This document shows positions 42,328-52,005 of a stretch of 64,000 nucleotides of DNA, piece by piece. The stretch lies in NCBI RefSeq assembly GCF_000215995.1, contig NC_015680.1, positions 186,001 through 250,000 on the forward strand, in the 5' to 3' direction. The notes under the pieces were generated by a model. The model did no database searches. It had not been told where the DNA came from and was given only the letters and a program-made list of their open reading frames with translations. The translations under genes were made by a program, and so were the position numbers. The stretch comes from Pyrococcus yayanosii CH1 (lineage in GTDB: Archaea; Methanobacteriota_B; Thermococci; Thermococcales; Thermococcaceae). Numbering within the stretch: position 1 is the first letter of the stretch; each line of letters begins with the position of its first letter.

Positions 42328-43698
42328 TTAGTGCCATGTAACGACCTTCTTATAAACCCTTCCGGCGAGTGCATCCCTAATCGCGGTCTCCATTATCTCT
42401 AGCCCCCTTTCTGCTACTTCCTCGGTTATGACGAGTGGTGGAGTGATCCTTATGACGTTCCCGAACATTCCGTAGCTCGGCAGTATTAGGCCGAGCTCAA
42501 AGGCGCGCCAGCATATCTTACCCGTGAGCTCAGGATCTGGCCTCTCATCCCTGACTATTTCGACACCGATCATCAAACCTTTGCCGCGAACGTCCCCTAT
42601 AATCTCGAACTCCTCCTGCATCTCCCTTAGCCTCTTCATAATGAATGCTCCGACGCGAAGGGCGTTCTCGAGGAGGTTCTCCTTCTCTATTATCTCCAAC
42701 GTCGCCTTGGCCGCCGCTGATATTACGGGGTTCGCGGCTGGCGTCAGCAGGGATGAGCCGCTCGTGAGCTCCATCAGCTCTGCCCTCCCTATAACGCCAC
42801 TCAGCCCCATGCCGCTTGCCACGCCCTTTCCGAAGATGAGGAGGTCGGGCTCGATGCGGAACCATTCGCTGGCGAACCACTTCCCGGTCCTCGCTATGCC
42901 GGTCTGGACCTCATCCATAACGAGCAATATCCCGTGCTCCTCGAGGAGGCCCTTCAGCTGGACGAAGAAGTCTTCTGGCGGAACCACTATGCCGGCGTCC
43001 CCCTGAATTGGCTCCGCGAAGAGGGCCGCCACCTCATCCGGAGGTGTTATGTGAGCGAAGACGTAGTGCTCGAGGTAGTCGAGGACGCGGTTGATAAGCT
43101 CATCTGGATTTTCATAGCCGTTTATTCCCCAGGGATTCCTGTATGGGTTCGGATAGGGAATCCAGAAGACGTTGGGCATGAGAGGCGAGAAGCCTCTCTT
43201 CTGGGAACTCTGGAACGCCGCTACCGACGTGGCTCCGAGCGTTTGGCCGTGATAGGCCCCGATGAAAGCCAAGAGCCAGGGCCTTCCTGTTGAGAACTTG
43301 GCTACCTTGACTGCCATGTCAACGGCGTCGCTACCGCTCATTCCGAAAATTATCCTTGGCTCGTTCACGGGTGCTATGGTGGTGAGCCTCTCAGCCACCT
43401 CTATCGCCCTCTCGTTGTGGGTGTATCCTATCATGGAGTGCTGGATGAGGGCGACCTGCTCCCTTACGGCCTCCACGAGCTTCGGATGGGAGTATCCTGT
43501 CGAAGCGGCGGCCGCCCCGGCTAGGAAGTCTATGAAGACGTTGCCGTCTACGTCCTCTATGAAGGGGCCGAAGCCCCTTCTAGGGACGAGGGGGAAGAGC
43601 TTCACGCCGATGCCGGGCGAAAGAACACGACTCTCCCTCTCAACGAGCTCCCTGACCTTCGGTCCCGGGGGTTTAACGACAATCTTGGGATAGTCCAT
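42328..43698 (-). CDS. Class III PLP-dependent aminotransferase / amino-acid racemase family
   Basis: A fold-type I PLP enzyme of 456 residues. PLP features: MSGSDAVDMAVKVAKF with the phosphate loop, YHGQTLGA, MDEVQTGIARTGKWFA with the pyridine-binding Asp, and the Schiff-base Lys in LIFGKGVASGMGLSG. In Pyrococcus, proteins of this group annotated as GABA aminotransferases include ornithine aminotransferase and amino-acid racemases. The adjacent alanine/sodium symporter gene suggests alanine or serine as substrate. ATG 43698 follows GGTGACTCAT. Confidence 0.85.
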   Translation of the reverse strand: MDYPKIVVKPPGPKVRELVERESRVLSPGIGVKLFPLVPRRGFGPFIEDVDGNVFIDFLAGAAAASTGYSHPKLVEAVREQVALIQHSMIGYTHNERAIEVAERLTTIAPVNEPRIIFGMSGSDAVDMAVKVAKFSTGRPWLLAFIGAYHGQTLGATSVAAFQSSQKRGFSPLMPNVFWIPYPNPYRNPWGINGYENPDELINRVLDYLEHYVFAHITPPDEVAALFAEPIQGDAGIVVPPEDFFVQLKGLLEEHGILLVMDEVQTGIARTGKWFASEWFRIEPDLLIFGKGVASGMGLSGVIGRAELMELTSGSSLLTPAANPVISAAAKATLEIIEKENLLENALRVGAFIMKRLREMQEEFEIIGDVRGKGLMIGVEIVRDERPDPELTGKICWRAFELGLILPSYGMFGNVIRITPPLVITEEVAERGLEIMETAIRDALAGRVYKKVVTWH

Positions 43699-43745
43699 AT
43701 GAGTCACCTCAAATTGTAGGTGATTAAAAAGGAAATAAGGGGGGC

Positions 43746-45299
43746 TTACGGGTTCTTGGCGAGGAAGTCCTTGGTGTACTGCTTAATTATGGGGTAGAGC
43801 ACTATGAGGCCCACGAGGTTCGGGATTGCCATGAGGCCGTTCATCATGTCCGAGAAGTTCCAGACAGTCTCGAGCTTGGTGACGGCTCCGATGTATATGA
43901 AGACCACGAAGAGGAGGTTATAGACTAAGTGAAGCTTCGGGTAGAGCCTAGCGAACTTCTCGGGGTCCCGGGTTATCCACTTGGCCAGGTACATGATATT
44001 CTGCCTGCCGTAGAAGGACCATGCCAGAATCGTCGAATAGGCGAAGAGTATTATGCCTATGGCGACCATTATCTCACCAAGGTGCCCAAAGGCCTCGGCG
44101 AAGGCGGCCTGGGTCAGCGGAGCACCGTTGAGGTCGGGGTACTTGGTGTAGGCGCCCGTGACGACGATGCTTATACCCGTGAGGGAGCATATTATCAGGG
44201 TGTCGATGAAGGGCCCGAGCATGGCCACGTGAGCCTGTCTGGCCGGGTGGTCGGTCTTGGCCGCGGCGTGGGCCAGCGTAGCGGTACCGAGACCTGCCTC
44301 GTTGGAGAACAGCCCTCTCTTGACGCCCCAGATTATCACCTGACCTATTGCACCACCGGCAACGGCCCTGCCTGTAAAGGCATCCTTGATTATCATGGCT
44401 ATGGCGCTCGGTATCTGGCCGGCAAACTTTATCCAGACACCGATCGCAAAGAGGAAGTACACTATGGCCATGAACGGAACTAAGGCCTCCGCGACTTCGC
44501 CTATTCTCTTGATACCACCGATGACAACTATGAAGGTCAGGATTGCCAGCGCGAGCCCTGTGACCCAAGCAGGTATGCCAAAGGCTGTCTCTATGGCATC
44601 CGCCACCGAGTTGGACTGGGTCATGTTGCCTATACCGAAGGCCGCTATGGCGGCGAACAGGGCGAAGAGCACTGCCAGTATCTTACCGATCACGGGTAGC
44701 TTGCTCTCCTGTAGCAGGGCAAGGCCGAGTATCGCGAAGAGGATCGCTATTATGAAGGCAAGAACCTTAAGACCACCTGCCAGGCCGAGGCCATCCCTGG
44801 CTATGAACGCCGCAAAGAGGAGCATAAGTATGGCCGCGATTGCCCTGCTGATGCCTGTCCCCTTGACCTCGGCGAAGCCCTTCTCGAGGAAGTTGAAGGT
44901 TCCTCCTATCATGGTCCCATCGGGTAGCTTGCCCCTGAAGGCGACGCCCAGCAGACCCTCCGAATACCTTGTGGCCATACCGACGAGGGCTGTAACCCAC
45001 ATCCAGAACAAGGCACCTGGGCCGCCGTAGTGTATGGCCGTGGCGACACCGGCTATGTTACCGATACCTACGGTTCCCGATATCGTGGCCATAAGAGCCT
45101 GAAAAGGTGTGATGTCTCCCTCGCCGGTCTTTTTCCTTCCCTCGGAGAGGGTGAACTTTATGGCCCAGCCTAGCCTGCGGAACTGGATACCACCGAGGAC
45201 GATTGTTAGCAATAGTCCGGTGCCTATCAGTAGCACTATTATAGGAGGACCCCAGACCTCTCCATCAAGCCAGTTAATGAAGTCAACTATACCGCCCAT
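43746..45299 (-). CDS. Sodium:alanine symporter (AGCS family)
   Basis: A membrane transporter of 517 residues with about eleven segments, driven by sodium. Family blocks: GGIQFRRLGWAIKF near 36, PFQALMATISGTVGIGNIAGVATAIHYGGPGALFWMW, and VKRGLFSNEAGLGTATLAHAAAKTDHPARQ. It imports alanine or glycine. GGAGGTGCACCG precedes ATG 45299. It lies 47 bases upstream of the aminotransferase/racemase gene on the same strand, a likely operon. Confidence 0.92.
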   Translation of the reverse strand: MGGIVDFINWLDGEVWGPPIIVLLIGTGLLLTIVLGGIQFRRLGWAIKFTLSEGRKKTGEGDITPFQALMATISGTVGIGNIAGVATAIHYGGPGALFWMWVTALVGMATRYSEGLLGVAFRGKLPDGTMIGGTFNFLEKGFAEVKGTGISRAIAAILMLLFAAFIARDGLGLAGGLKVLAFIIAILFAILGLALLQESKLPVIGKILAVLFALFAAIAAFGIGNMTQSNSVADAIETAFGIPAWVTGLALAILTFIVVIGGIKRIGEVAEALVPFMAIVYFLFAIGVWIKFAGQIPSAIAMIIKDAFTGRAVAGGAIGQVIIWGVKRGLFSNEAGLGTATLAHAAAKTDHPARQAHVAMLGPFIDTLIICSLTGISIVVTGAYTKYPDLNGAPLTQAAFAEAFGHLGEIMVAIGIILFAYSTILAWSFYGRQNIMYLAKWITRDPEKFARLYPKLHLVYNLLFVVFIYIGAVTKLETVWNFSDMMNGLMAIPNLVGLIVLYPIIKQYTKDFLAKNP

Positions 45300-45418
45300 C
45301 GGTGCACCTCCAGCAGAGATATCGCAAACATCTATACTTCATAGTGCTATTTAAGGCTTATCTAACCTTCTTAGTTCTGTAATGTAAAAAAATGTTCATT
45401 AAGGAGCCTGGCGTAACC

Positions 45419-45426
45419 CTTTTAAG
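45419..45426 (+). promoter_or_regulatory. TATA box of the DUF4129-MoxR operon (leaderless)
   Basis: CTTTTAAG is 26 bases (centre) ahead of ATG 45449; no ribosome site is present. Confidence 0.5.
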
Positions 45427-45448
45427 CGCCACTATCCCGTAAGGTTTG

Positions 45449-46285
45449 ATGCACCAGGGAAAGGCAAGGCTCACGGCCACTTTCTTTTGTCTCATACTCC
45501 TCATGGCCTTCCTGCCCTCGGGTACCGCCAGGATAGGCACGACGAGGATTGAGGATCTAATGACTGCCCTCGCGGTTCTTCTGCTCGCCCTCTACGTCTT
45601 CTTAACAGTCTTTCTGGTAATCCTGCTTCTGTCTTGGCGGGACATCTCGGCAAAGGAAGAAGCCTATGACGGGTTCCTCAGAAGATTCCTGACCATGCTT
45701 GCCCCTCTTGTGGCGTCTGTAATCTTATACTTCTTCGTGCTTCCGCGCCTTCCAGCTCCCCTTTCAAACACCTCAGCCAGTCAGGAGACCATTCTGGGCC
45801 CTGTTGAGGCTCCTTCTATCGTCCCCCTTCGGCCTGTGGAGACAAGGGCGGGTGGAGAGGCCGGTAGCTACTATGCCTACGGCCTCGCGGCCCTTGGGAT
45901 ACTTGCCATGGGTTTAGCTCTGCTCACGCTGGTGAGGGAGCTGGTAAAGATCGGCAGGAAGAGGGCTGTCAAGAGATCCCTCCAGGCCTTCGACTCGAGA
46001 CTCGAAGAGGAGGGCCTCGATCTTTTCTCAAACCCAAGGGATGCCGTGATAGAGCTCTACAAAAAGGCGGTCCTCTGGCTGGAGGTTCTCGGCAACCCCT
46101 ACAAGGAGAGCTGGACTCACTGGGAGCACGCCGCTAGGGTGAGCTACCGTAGGCAGGCTTATGTGACCTTAGCTAAGCTCTTCGAGAAAGCGAAGTACGC
46201 GCCGGAGAGAATCACCAGGGAGGACGCCAAAAGGGCCTATGAGCTTTACATGGCTATAAGGGGGGAGGAGAATGAGATTCACTAG
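45449..46285 (+). CDS. DUF4129 membrane protein
   Basis: A 278-residue protein: signal-like segment at 9-27, membrane segments near 39-62 and 85-104, an extracellular Pro/Ser/Thr-rich linker, another membrane segment near 150-170, and a cytoplasmic C-terminal DUF4129 region (SNPRDAVIELYKKAVLWLEVLG, SWTHWEHAARVS). Such proteins go with MoxR/DUF58 gene sets. ATG 45449 is favoured over TTG 45446 by promoter distance. First gene of a five-gene run. Confidence 0.75.
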   Translation: MHQGKARLTATFFCLILLMAFLPSGTARIGTTRIEDLMTALAVLLLALYVFLTVFLVILLLSWRDISAKEEAYDGFLRRFLTMLAPLVASVILYFFVLPRLPAPLSNTSASQETILGPVEAPSIVPLRPVETRAGGEAGSYYAYGLAALGILAMGLALLTLVRELVKIGRKRAVKRSLQAFDSRLEEEGLDLFSNPRDAVIELYKKAVLWLEVLGNPYKESWTHWEHAARVSYRRQAYVTLAKLFEKAKYAPERITREDAKRAYELYMAIRGEENEIH

Positions 46286-46682
46286 GACACTAGTTGCCAT
46301 ACTCTTCCTTGGGGCCTTCCTCTTCGGCTCTTACCCGCTGAGGTGGATATGCGTCCTCCTGACGGGCATCATGCTCTTCGTGATGCTGCTCGGAAGCTAT
46401 GAGGGGAAAGCCGTGAGAGTGCCAGCGGGGCGGGTCCGGAGGAGGGACGACTTCAAGAGGCTCACGGATATCGTGAGGAGGGCCCGCCCCTCCAAGGGTA
46501 CCGTCGCGAGGAAGCTTATCGAGGACAGGATAGCCGAGATATACGCCAACCTCGGAAGATCACATGAGGATATTAGAGAGAACCCTCCCGAAGCCCTCCG
46601 GGTCCTTCGCTCCTATGATGATTTTCTCGCTGGCCTTGAGAAGGCCTTAGAGCTCGTGGGGGCTGATTTGAATGAAGGTTGA
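46272..46682 (+). CDS. Small membrane protein of the MoxR operon
   Basis: A 136-residue protein with two closely spaced membrane segments (6-22, 25-42) and a basic cytoplasmic part ending in a helical region ([46 protein letters not shown]). Unrecognised family, found by position between DUF4129 and MoxR genes. It overlaps both neighbours (14 and 11 bases), implying coupled translation. Confidence 0.7.
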   Translation: MRFTRTLVAILFLGAFLFGSYPLRWICVLLTGIMLFVMLLGSYEGKAVRVPAGRVRRRDDFKRLTDIVRRARPSKGTVARKLIEDRIAEIYANLGRSHEDIRENPPEALRVLRSYDDFLAGLEKALELVGADLNEG

Positions 46683-47625
46683 GGAGGTTTATGAGAAGGG
46701 GCAGGCCGTGCTTAAGGAGGTAAAGAGGGCGATAGTAGGAAAGGATAATGTCCTCAGGCTAATCCTTGCGGCCATACTCGCTGACGGCCACATACTCATA
46801 GAGGATCTGCCCGGCCTTGCCAAAACGTTAATGGCAAAGAGCTTCGCGAGGGCTCTCGGCCTTGAGTTCAAGCGCGTCCAGTTCACGCCCGACCTCCTAC
46901 CGAGCGACATTCTCGGCGTGAGCGTCTTCAACCAGAAAACGCTTGAGTTTGAGTTCAGAAAGGGCCCCGTGTTCACGAACCTTCTCCTCGCGGACGAGAT
47001 AAATAGGGCGCCACCGAAGACGCAGAGTGCTTTGCTGGAGGCTATGCAGGAGAGGCAGGTGACGATAGAGGGCAGAACCTACGAGCTTCCCAGACCTTTC
47101 ATAGTCATAGCCACTCAGAACCCGATAGAGCAGGAGGGAACGTACCCGCTACCGGAAGCCCAGCTTGACCGCTTCCTAGTTAGGCTTCGGGTGGGTTATC
47201 CAACAAAGGATGAAGAGAAGGAGATACTCCGGAGAAGAATTGAGAGGGAGCGGGAGGAAGTTGAAATAAGGCCGATCCTGACTGCTAAGGATGTCGTAGA
47301 GATGCAGAAGGCAATCGAAGACGTTTACGTTAGCGACCCCGTTCTCGAATACATAACGTCACTCGTGTGGGCCACGAGGGAGGACAAGCGGGAGATAGAG
47401 GTCGGAGCCTCGCCGAGGGGAAGCCTCGCCCTGCTCAAGCTCTCTAGGGCCTATGCCATCCTCGACGGCAGGGACTATGTCATTCCCGACGATGTAAAGG
47501 CCGTTGCCGTGCCAGCGCTGAGCCATAGGATAATCCTGAAGAGGGAGCTCTGGTACACGAGGGTCAGCCAGGAGAGCATAATAGAGAAGCTCCTCGAAAA
47601 GGTCCCAGTCCCCAAGTTTGAGTGA
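46672..47625 (+). CDS. MoxR-family AAA+ ATPase
   Basis: A 317-residue AAA+ ATPase of the MoxR class, thought to act as a chaperone in metal insertion or complex assembly. Nucleotide loop [17 protein letters not shown] near 43-59, Walker [29 protein letters not shown], sensor 1 [26 protein letters not shown], and a C-terminal lid with [20 protein letters not shown]. Partner of the DUF58 protein encoded next. Confidence 0.92.
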   Translation: MKVEEVYEKGQAVLKEVKRAIVGKDNVLRLILAAILADGHILIEDLPGLAKTLMAKSFARALGLEFKRVQFTPDLLPSDILGVSVFNQKTLEFEFRKGPVFTNLLLADEINRAPPKTQSALLEAMQERQVTIEGRTYELPRPFIVIATQNPIEQEGTYPLPEAQLDRFLVRLRVGYPTKDEEKEILRRRIEREREEVEIRPILTAKDVVEMQKAIEDVYVSDPVLEYITSLVWATREDKREIEVGASPRGSLALLKLSRAYAILDGRDYVIPDDVKAVAVPALSHRIILKRELWYTRVSQESIIEKLLEKVPVPKFE

Positions 47626-48854
47626 TGCCTATGAGGCCCACGGGAAAGGCCCTCCAGCTGCTCTCGGTCACCTGGCTCTCAGTCCTGCTTTCTTTCCTTC
47701 TCCTGAGATGGGATATGATCTACCTTACCCTCCCGATACTCACTCTCTTCTTCGTCGCCGTGCTCTTCTTCAAGCCCATCATAGACGTCAAGGTCGAGAG
47801 GGTTCTCCTAAGGGAGAGGGTCCTTGAAGGAGAAGAGGTTGAGATAACCGTCAGGGTGAGGGCCCTTGCCCGCATCCCCTTCCTCTTCATAAGGGACGAG
47901 CTGCCCGAGGGAGTCGAGCTCGTTGAGGGGAGCAACTCATGGGTCCTCTCGCTGGCGGAGGGTGAGGAGAAGGTCTTGAGGTATAGGGTGAGGGTTAGGA
48001 GAGGCATCCACGAGTTCAGGGGCTTTTACGTGGCATACCGGGACCCCTTTGGTCTCTTCGAGGAGGAAAGGTTCGTGGATGTTTACGGAGAGATTGTGGG
48101 TGTTCCGAGGCTCGAGGAGGTGATAACTCCCTATTCCACGAGGGGAACCAAGGTCACGGTCGGCCCCTTGCCCTCACCTCGCGTTGGTGAAGGCGTCGAG
48201 TTTCACGCTGTTAGGGAGTATCAGCCCGGCGATCCCTTCAAGATAATCAACTGGAAGGCCACGGCGAGAACTGGCAAGATAATGGCCAATGAGTTTGAGA
48301 GCGAGAGGAAGGTGGATGTAATATTTGTGGTCGACGCGACCTACAAGGGCGAAGCCGTCTTCGATTACCTTATACGGGCCGCCGCTTCACTCATGCTCGA
48401 CTCCCTGAACAATGGCACAAGCTTCGGCCTTCTACTGTCCGAGAGTGTTCCCCTCTGGATAGGGGTTGACTACGGCAAGAGGCACTTTTTCAGGTGCATA
48501 GACGCTCTGAGCGCCGCGAAGCCCGATAAGAACAACATGATAGCCTACCAAGTTGACCATCTCGCGAGGACGAGGTTCCCGCCGAGGGCCCAAATCCTTT
48601 ACTTCTCTCCCCTTATAACGGAGGAGGGTAGGGAGGCCCTCAGAATTCTCTACCTCTACGGCTACAGGGTTGTTGTGATAAGCCCCAACCCTTGCTCCCT
48701 CATAGAGCCGAGAAGTAGGGAGGAGGAGCTGGCTCTGAAGCTTCTGATGCTCGAGAGGAAAGCCGTAATCAGGAAGCTCTCGGCCTATGGCCCGATAATC
48801 GATTGGGACGTGAGGAAGCCCCTTAAGACGGCCATAGCGGAGGTGCTAAGATGA
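47625..48854 (+). CDS. DUF58 protein (vWA-like)
   Basis: A 409-residue protein. Two membrane segments near 10-50 are followed by a beta-rich domain and the DUF58 core: VREYQPGDPFKIINWKATARTGKIM, then a vWA-like VDVIFVVDATYKGEAVFDYLI with the metal-site DxT/S pattern. These proteins pair with MoxR ATPases. ATG 47625 overlaps the MoxR stop by one base; ATG 47631 is an alternative. Confidence 0.85.
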   Translation: MPMRPTGKALQLLSVTWLSVLLSFLLLRWDMIYLTLPILTLFFVAVLFFKPIIDVKVERVLLRERVLEGEEVEITVRVRALARIPFLFIRDELPEGVELVEGSNSWVLSLAEGEEKVLRYRVRVRRGIHEFRGFYVAYRDPFGLFEEERFVDVYGEIVGVPRLEEVITPYSTRGTKVTVGPLPSPRVGEGVEFHAVREYQPGDPFKIINWKATARTGKIMANEFESERKVDVIFVVDATYKGEAVFDYLIRAAASLMLDSLNNGTSFGLLLSESVPLWIGVDYGKRHFFRCIDALSAAKPDKNNMIAYQVDHLARTRFPPRAQILYFSPLITEEGREALRILYLYGYRVVVISPNPCSLIEPRSREEELALKLLMLERKAVIRKLSAYGPIIDWDVRKPLKTAIAEVLR

Positions 48855-49264
48855 GGATTAGAGCCTCAATAATCCCGCTGATAATCCTTACATTACTCCT
48901 TTCGTCCATGCCTTATGGGGCACTCCTCGTACCGTTGGCGGTTCTGTCCTTATTTTCATACCTCCTTGGAGTGGTGTTCCTCGGCTTTCTGCTAGCTTTC
49001 CTGATATTCGAGGGTGTAGGAGGAGCTCCCGGGGTTTTCTTAGTCTCCATGGCTCTCCTGACGGTGGAAGTGGCCCACCTTGATAGGGCAAGGGCAATTC
49101 CCATCCACTACGCTTGGGTGATTTTCTCGGTCTTTTTGTCCCTCCCCTTGTATCTCCTCATCCGTCTCCTTTCCTACTTTGCCCCATCATTGGAGGTAAC
49201 GGCCTTGGCAACCCTCTTCCTCCTCGTTCTCTACGTCTTCAGTAGGGAAGTAATGTTGAAATAA
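48851..49264 (+). CDS. Four-helix membrane protein, end of MoxR operon
   Basis: A 137-residue, very hydrophobic protein with about five membrane segments (5-25, 27-47, 52-75, 82-103, 110-133). The family is unrecognised. ATG overlaps the DUF58 stop (ATGA), so it belongs to the operon. No transglutaminase gene follows, unlike many MoxR/DUF58 sets. Confidence 0.65.
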   Translation: MRIRASIIPLIILTLLLSSMPYGALLVPLAVLSLFSYLLGVVFLGFLLAFLIFEGVGGAPGVFLVSMALLTVEVAHLDRARAIPIHYAWVIFSVFLSLPLYLLIRLLSYFAPSLEVTALATLFLLVLYVFSREVMLK

Positions 49265-49277
49265 AAGAGAAGAGAGG

Positions 49278-50474
49278 TTACTCACCGAGCTCCTCCACCG
49301 GAAGCTTCATCCTGCTAACGGCTATGAGGGCGGCTATGCCAAGGAGAGGCATGAAGGTGAGCTCCGCGAGTGCTATAGCTTCACCGTGCCGGGCGAGGAG
49401 CTCCGTAACCGTCGGGGCAACCGCGTTGGCTGAGTTGGATATCAGGCCAAGGGCGAAGTTTGCCCTCGGTACGATGTCCTTGGGATACGTTGCCGGAGCG
49501 CTAGTCCAGAAGGCAGGTCCGGTTCCCTGAAGGGCCCCAACGAGCACTAGGCTGGCGAGGGCGAGGGAGTAGTTGCCCGAGAGCATGGCCTTGGAGTATA
49601 CGAGGAGGCCCAGGAAGGCTATAAAGTATGAAGCTATCATAACCTTCACTACGGCATTGAAGAGGCCTCGGGGATTGGTATTCTTCCGCGACAGCTGGTA
49701 TCCGACGAAGCCCATCGCTATACTCCAGAGGGCCTTGGAAACATTAAGGCTCGTGCTCAACGTGGCAACGTGCTCCTTTGTCCATCCCATCTCGTAGCCA
49801 AGGCTCGTGGAGAAGCCTATTATGGTGAATATGACCCAGAGAGCCGGGAAGAAGGTGAAGCCGAGGAGCCATGTGAAGGGCATCTTCCAGACGCTCACCC
49901 TGACCTCTTCTGAGGGGGCATGGCGAATCTCGAAGTCCTCGGTGAGAATCCACCAGAGGAGAAGGATGGTGTACATTATAATGCCCGTTATGATGAAGCC
50001 CACCTTCCATTCAACGTATCCAAGGAGGTAGCGGGCGCTCATGCTTCCGAAGACGCCGCCCCAGAATATTCCCGACAGGATTATGCCTTTGGCAAAGGGC
50101 CTTTCGGCCACAAAGTAGCGGGCTATCTGGGTGCTGAAGAGGGGGACGAGGGTTACCACGAATCCCTGAACGAAGCGCAGAAATACGACAACGTACCAGT
50201 TGCCGATAAACGGTATAATTATCTGGGGAATTGCGGCCCAGCTGAGGGCTATGGCCACGCTCCTCTTAAAGGAGCCTTCATAAATCCTCGTGTGGCCAAG
50301 GAGGAAGGCTATGAATAGGCCAAAGACGTAAGCTATGTGTTGCCACTCGTACAGGTCCCCGGATATACCGAAGTGCGTTATCACCTCGTTCTTGGCGACC
50401 CCCATCATGGTGAGCGTTCCGAATCCGGCCGTCATGAGAAGCGTATCAAGGATTACAAGACGCCATCTACCCAT
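49278..50474 (-). CDS. MFS transporter
   Basis: A major facilitator protein of 398 residues with about twelve membrane segments. VFLRFVQGFVVTLVPLFSTQIARYF resembles the segment-4 signature, and GILSGIFWGGVFGSMSARYLLGYVEWKVGFII segments 5-6. A Lys/Arg-rich loop joins the halves. Substrate is not evident. ATG 50474 follows GGGGTGCTTAG. Confidence 0.85.
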   Translation of the reverse strand: MGRWRLVILDTLLMTAGFGTLTMMGVAKNEVITHFGISGDLYEWQHIAYVFGLFIAFLLGHTRIYEGSFKRSVAIALSWAAIPQIIIPFIGNWYVVVFLRFVQGFVVTLVPLFSTQIARYFVAERPFAKGIILSGIFWGGVFGSMSARYLLGYVEWKVGFIITGIIMYTILLLWWILTEDFEIRHAPSEEVRVSVWKMPFTWLLGFTFFPALWVIFTIIGFSTSLGYEMGWTKEHVATLSTSLNVSKALWSIAMGFVGYQLSRKNTNPRGLFNAVVKVMIASYFIAFLGLLVYSKAMLSGNYSLALASLVLVGALQGTGPAFWTSAPATYPKDIVPRANFALGLISNSANAVAPTVTELLARHGEAIALAELTFMPLLGIAALIAVSRMKLPVEELGE

Positions 50475-50486
50475 CTAAGCACCCCC

Positions 50487-50750
50487 TCACAGCTTTCCTA
50501 TTAGCATGAGGATTCCGAAGATTATGAAGAGGATACCAGCCGCCTTATGAACTAGCTCTGTTGGGAGAGTATCGCCAAGTTTTTCGCCGATCAATGCCCC
50601 TATCAGGTTAACGAGAGTAAGACCTGAAATGGCTCCCAGAAACGCCTTCCACCAGCCGTATTTTGACGCAAAGGCAATTGTGGCAAGTTGTGTCTTGTCT
50701 CCAAGCTCAGCTAGGAAAATAGCAATAAAAACGTAGAGAATTTCCTTCAA
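50487..50750 (-). CDS. UPF0016 (GDT1/TMEM165) family membrane protein, single repeat
   Basis: An 87-residue protein with three membrane segments and the family motif AELGDKTQLATIAFASKYGWW near 14-34. Eukaryotic and many bacterial members have two such repeats and move Mn2+ or Ca2+; this half-size form must dimerise. TTG at 50750 follows GGGGGGAAACCC. Confidence 0.85.
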   Translation of the reverse strand: MKEILYVFIAIFLAELGDKTQLATIAFASKYGWWKAFLGAISGLTLVNLIGALIGEKLGDTLPTELVHKAAGILFIIFGILMLIGKL

Positions 50751-50761
50751 GGGTTTCCCCC

Positions 50762-51934
50762 CTAGAGCTCCTCCAGGGCCTTCTCCATCCTGTCCATGGC
50801 CTCGATGAGCTTCTCCCTGCTTGTAGCGTAGCTTATCCTCACGTAGCCTTCGCCCTGCTTTCCGAAGGCCGTGCCTGGGATTACGACCACCCTCGCCTTC
50901 TCAAGAAGCCACTCACTAAACTCCTCGCTGCCCATACCGGTCTTCGAAATGTTCGCGAAGATATAGAACGCTCCCTTGGGCTCCGGAACCTCGATGTGCG
51001 GCATCTCTTTGAGCCGCTTGAGTACTAGCTTTCTCCTCTCGTTGTATTCATTCCTCATGACCTCAACGGCTTTCCAGCTCTCTTCCTCCCTGAGGGCGGC
51101 GATACCGGCCACCTGAACAAAGGATGCCACGTTCCCTATTACATAAGCGTGGAGCTTTATCATATCCCTTATGATCTGCTCGGGAGCTATTGCAAAGCCG
51201 AGACGCCAGCCTGTCATGGCGAAGGTCTTGGAGAAGCTATTAACGAGTATTGTGTTCTCGGGGGCGAACTTGAGCATTGGGTGATGCTTAGCCCCATCAT
51301 ATAGGAAGTGTTCGTAGGGCTCGTCACTGAGGATGTAGAGGTTGTAGTCAACTGCTATGTCGGCTATGGCCTTAGCAACCTCCTTATCGAGGACGGCACC
51401 TGTTGGATTGTTGGGATAGTTTAGGACTATCATTCTTGTCCTCTTCGTAACCAGCTCAAGAAGCTCATCGGGATCCGGCTGGAAGCCGTTTTCCTCTCTT
51501 AGGGGGAGCCTTACAGGCTTAGCCTCCGCAAGCTTGGCATCCTCAATGTAGCTCACAAAGGCTGGGTCGGGGATGATAACCTCGTCCCCCTGCTCGAGGA
51601 GGGTCTCGAAGGCGATATATGTGGCCTCATAGGCTCCCGCAGTCACTATCACGTTCTCGGGGGGCACTTCAATGTCGTAGAACTTCTTGTAGTACTCGCC
51701 GATGGCCTCCCTGAGCTCGGGGATGCCCGCGTTGGGAGTGTAATGAGTCCAGCCCTCATCGAGGGCCTTCTTGGCGGCCTCCTTTATGTTCTTGGGAGTA
51801 TCGAAATCCGGCTCGCCAATCCCTAGGGATATTACGTTTTCAATCTTCGCAGCCTTTTCAAAGAGCTCTCTAATCTTTGAACGCTGTATCAAACCCATTC
51901 TGCCAGCGATAAAGTACTTCTTCCTGTAGCGCAT
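50762..51934 (-). CDS. Class I/II aminotransferase
   Basis: A PLP aminotransferase of 390 residues, similar to aromatic/aspartate aminotransferases of Pyrococcus. VISLGIGEPDFDTP at 34-47, VTAGAYEATYIAFETLL, NYPNNPTGA, SDEPYEHFLY, and the Schiff-base Lys in NSFSKTFAMTGWRLGF near 238. Exact amino donor is uncertain. ATG 51934 follows GGGGGGTCAGAT. Confidence 0.9.
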   Translation of the reverse strand: MRYRKKYFIAGRMGLIQRSKIRELFEKAAKIENVISLGIGEPDFDTPKNIKEAAKKALDEGWTHYTPNAGIPELREAIGEYYKKFYDIEVPPENVIVTAGAYEATYIAFETLLEQGDEVIIPDPAFVSYIEDAKLAEAKPVRLPLREENGFQPDPDELLELVTKRTRMIVLNYPNNPTGAVLDKEVAKAIADIAVDYNLYILSDEPYEHFLYDGAKHHPMLKFAPENTILVNSFSKTFAMTGWRLGFAIAPEQIIRDMIKLHAYVIGNVASFVQVAGIAALREEESWKAVEVMRNEYNERRKLVLKRLKEMPHIEVPEPKGAFYIFANISKTGMGSEEFSEWLLEKARVVVIPGTAFGKQGEGYVRISYATSREKLIEAMDRMEKALEEL

Positions 51935-52005
51935 ATCTGACCCCCCTGCATCCGGGAACTCTTTTTGCTATTTATAAAAATTTTTCTCAGATAAAATGCC
52001 CGCTG

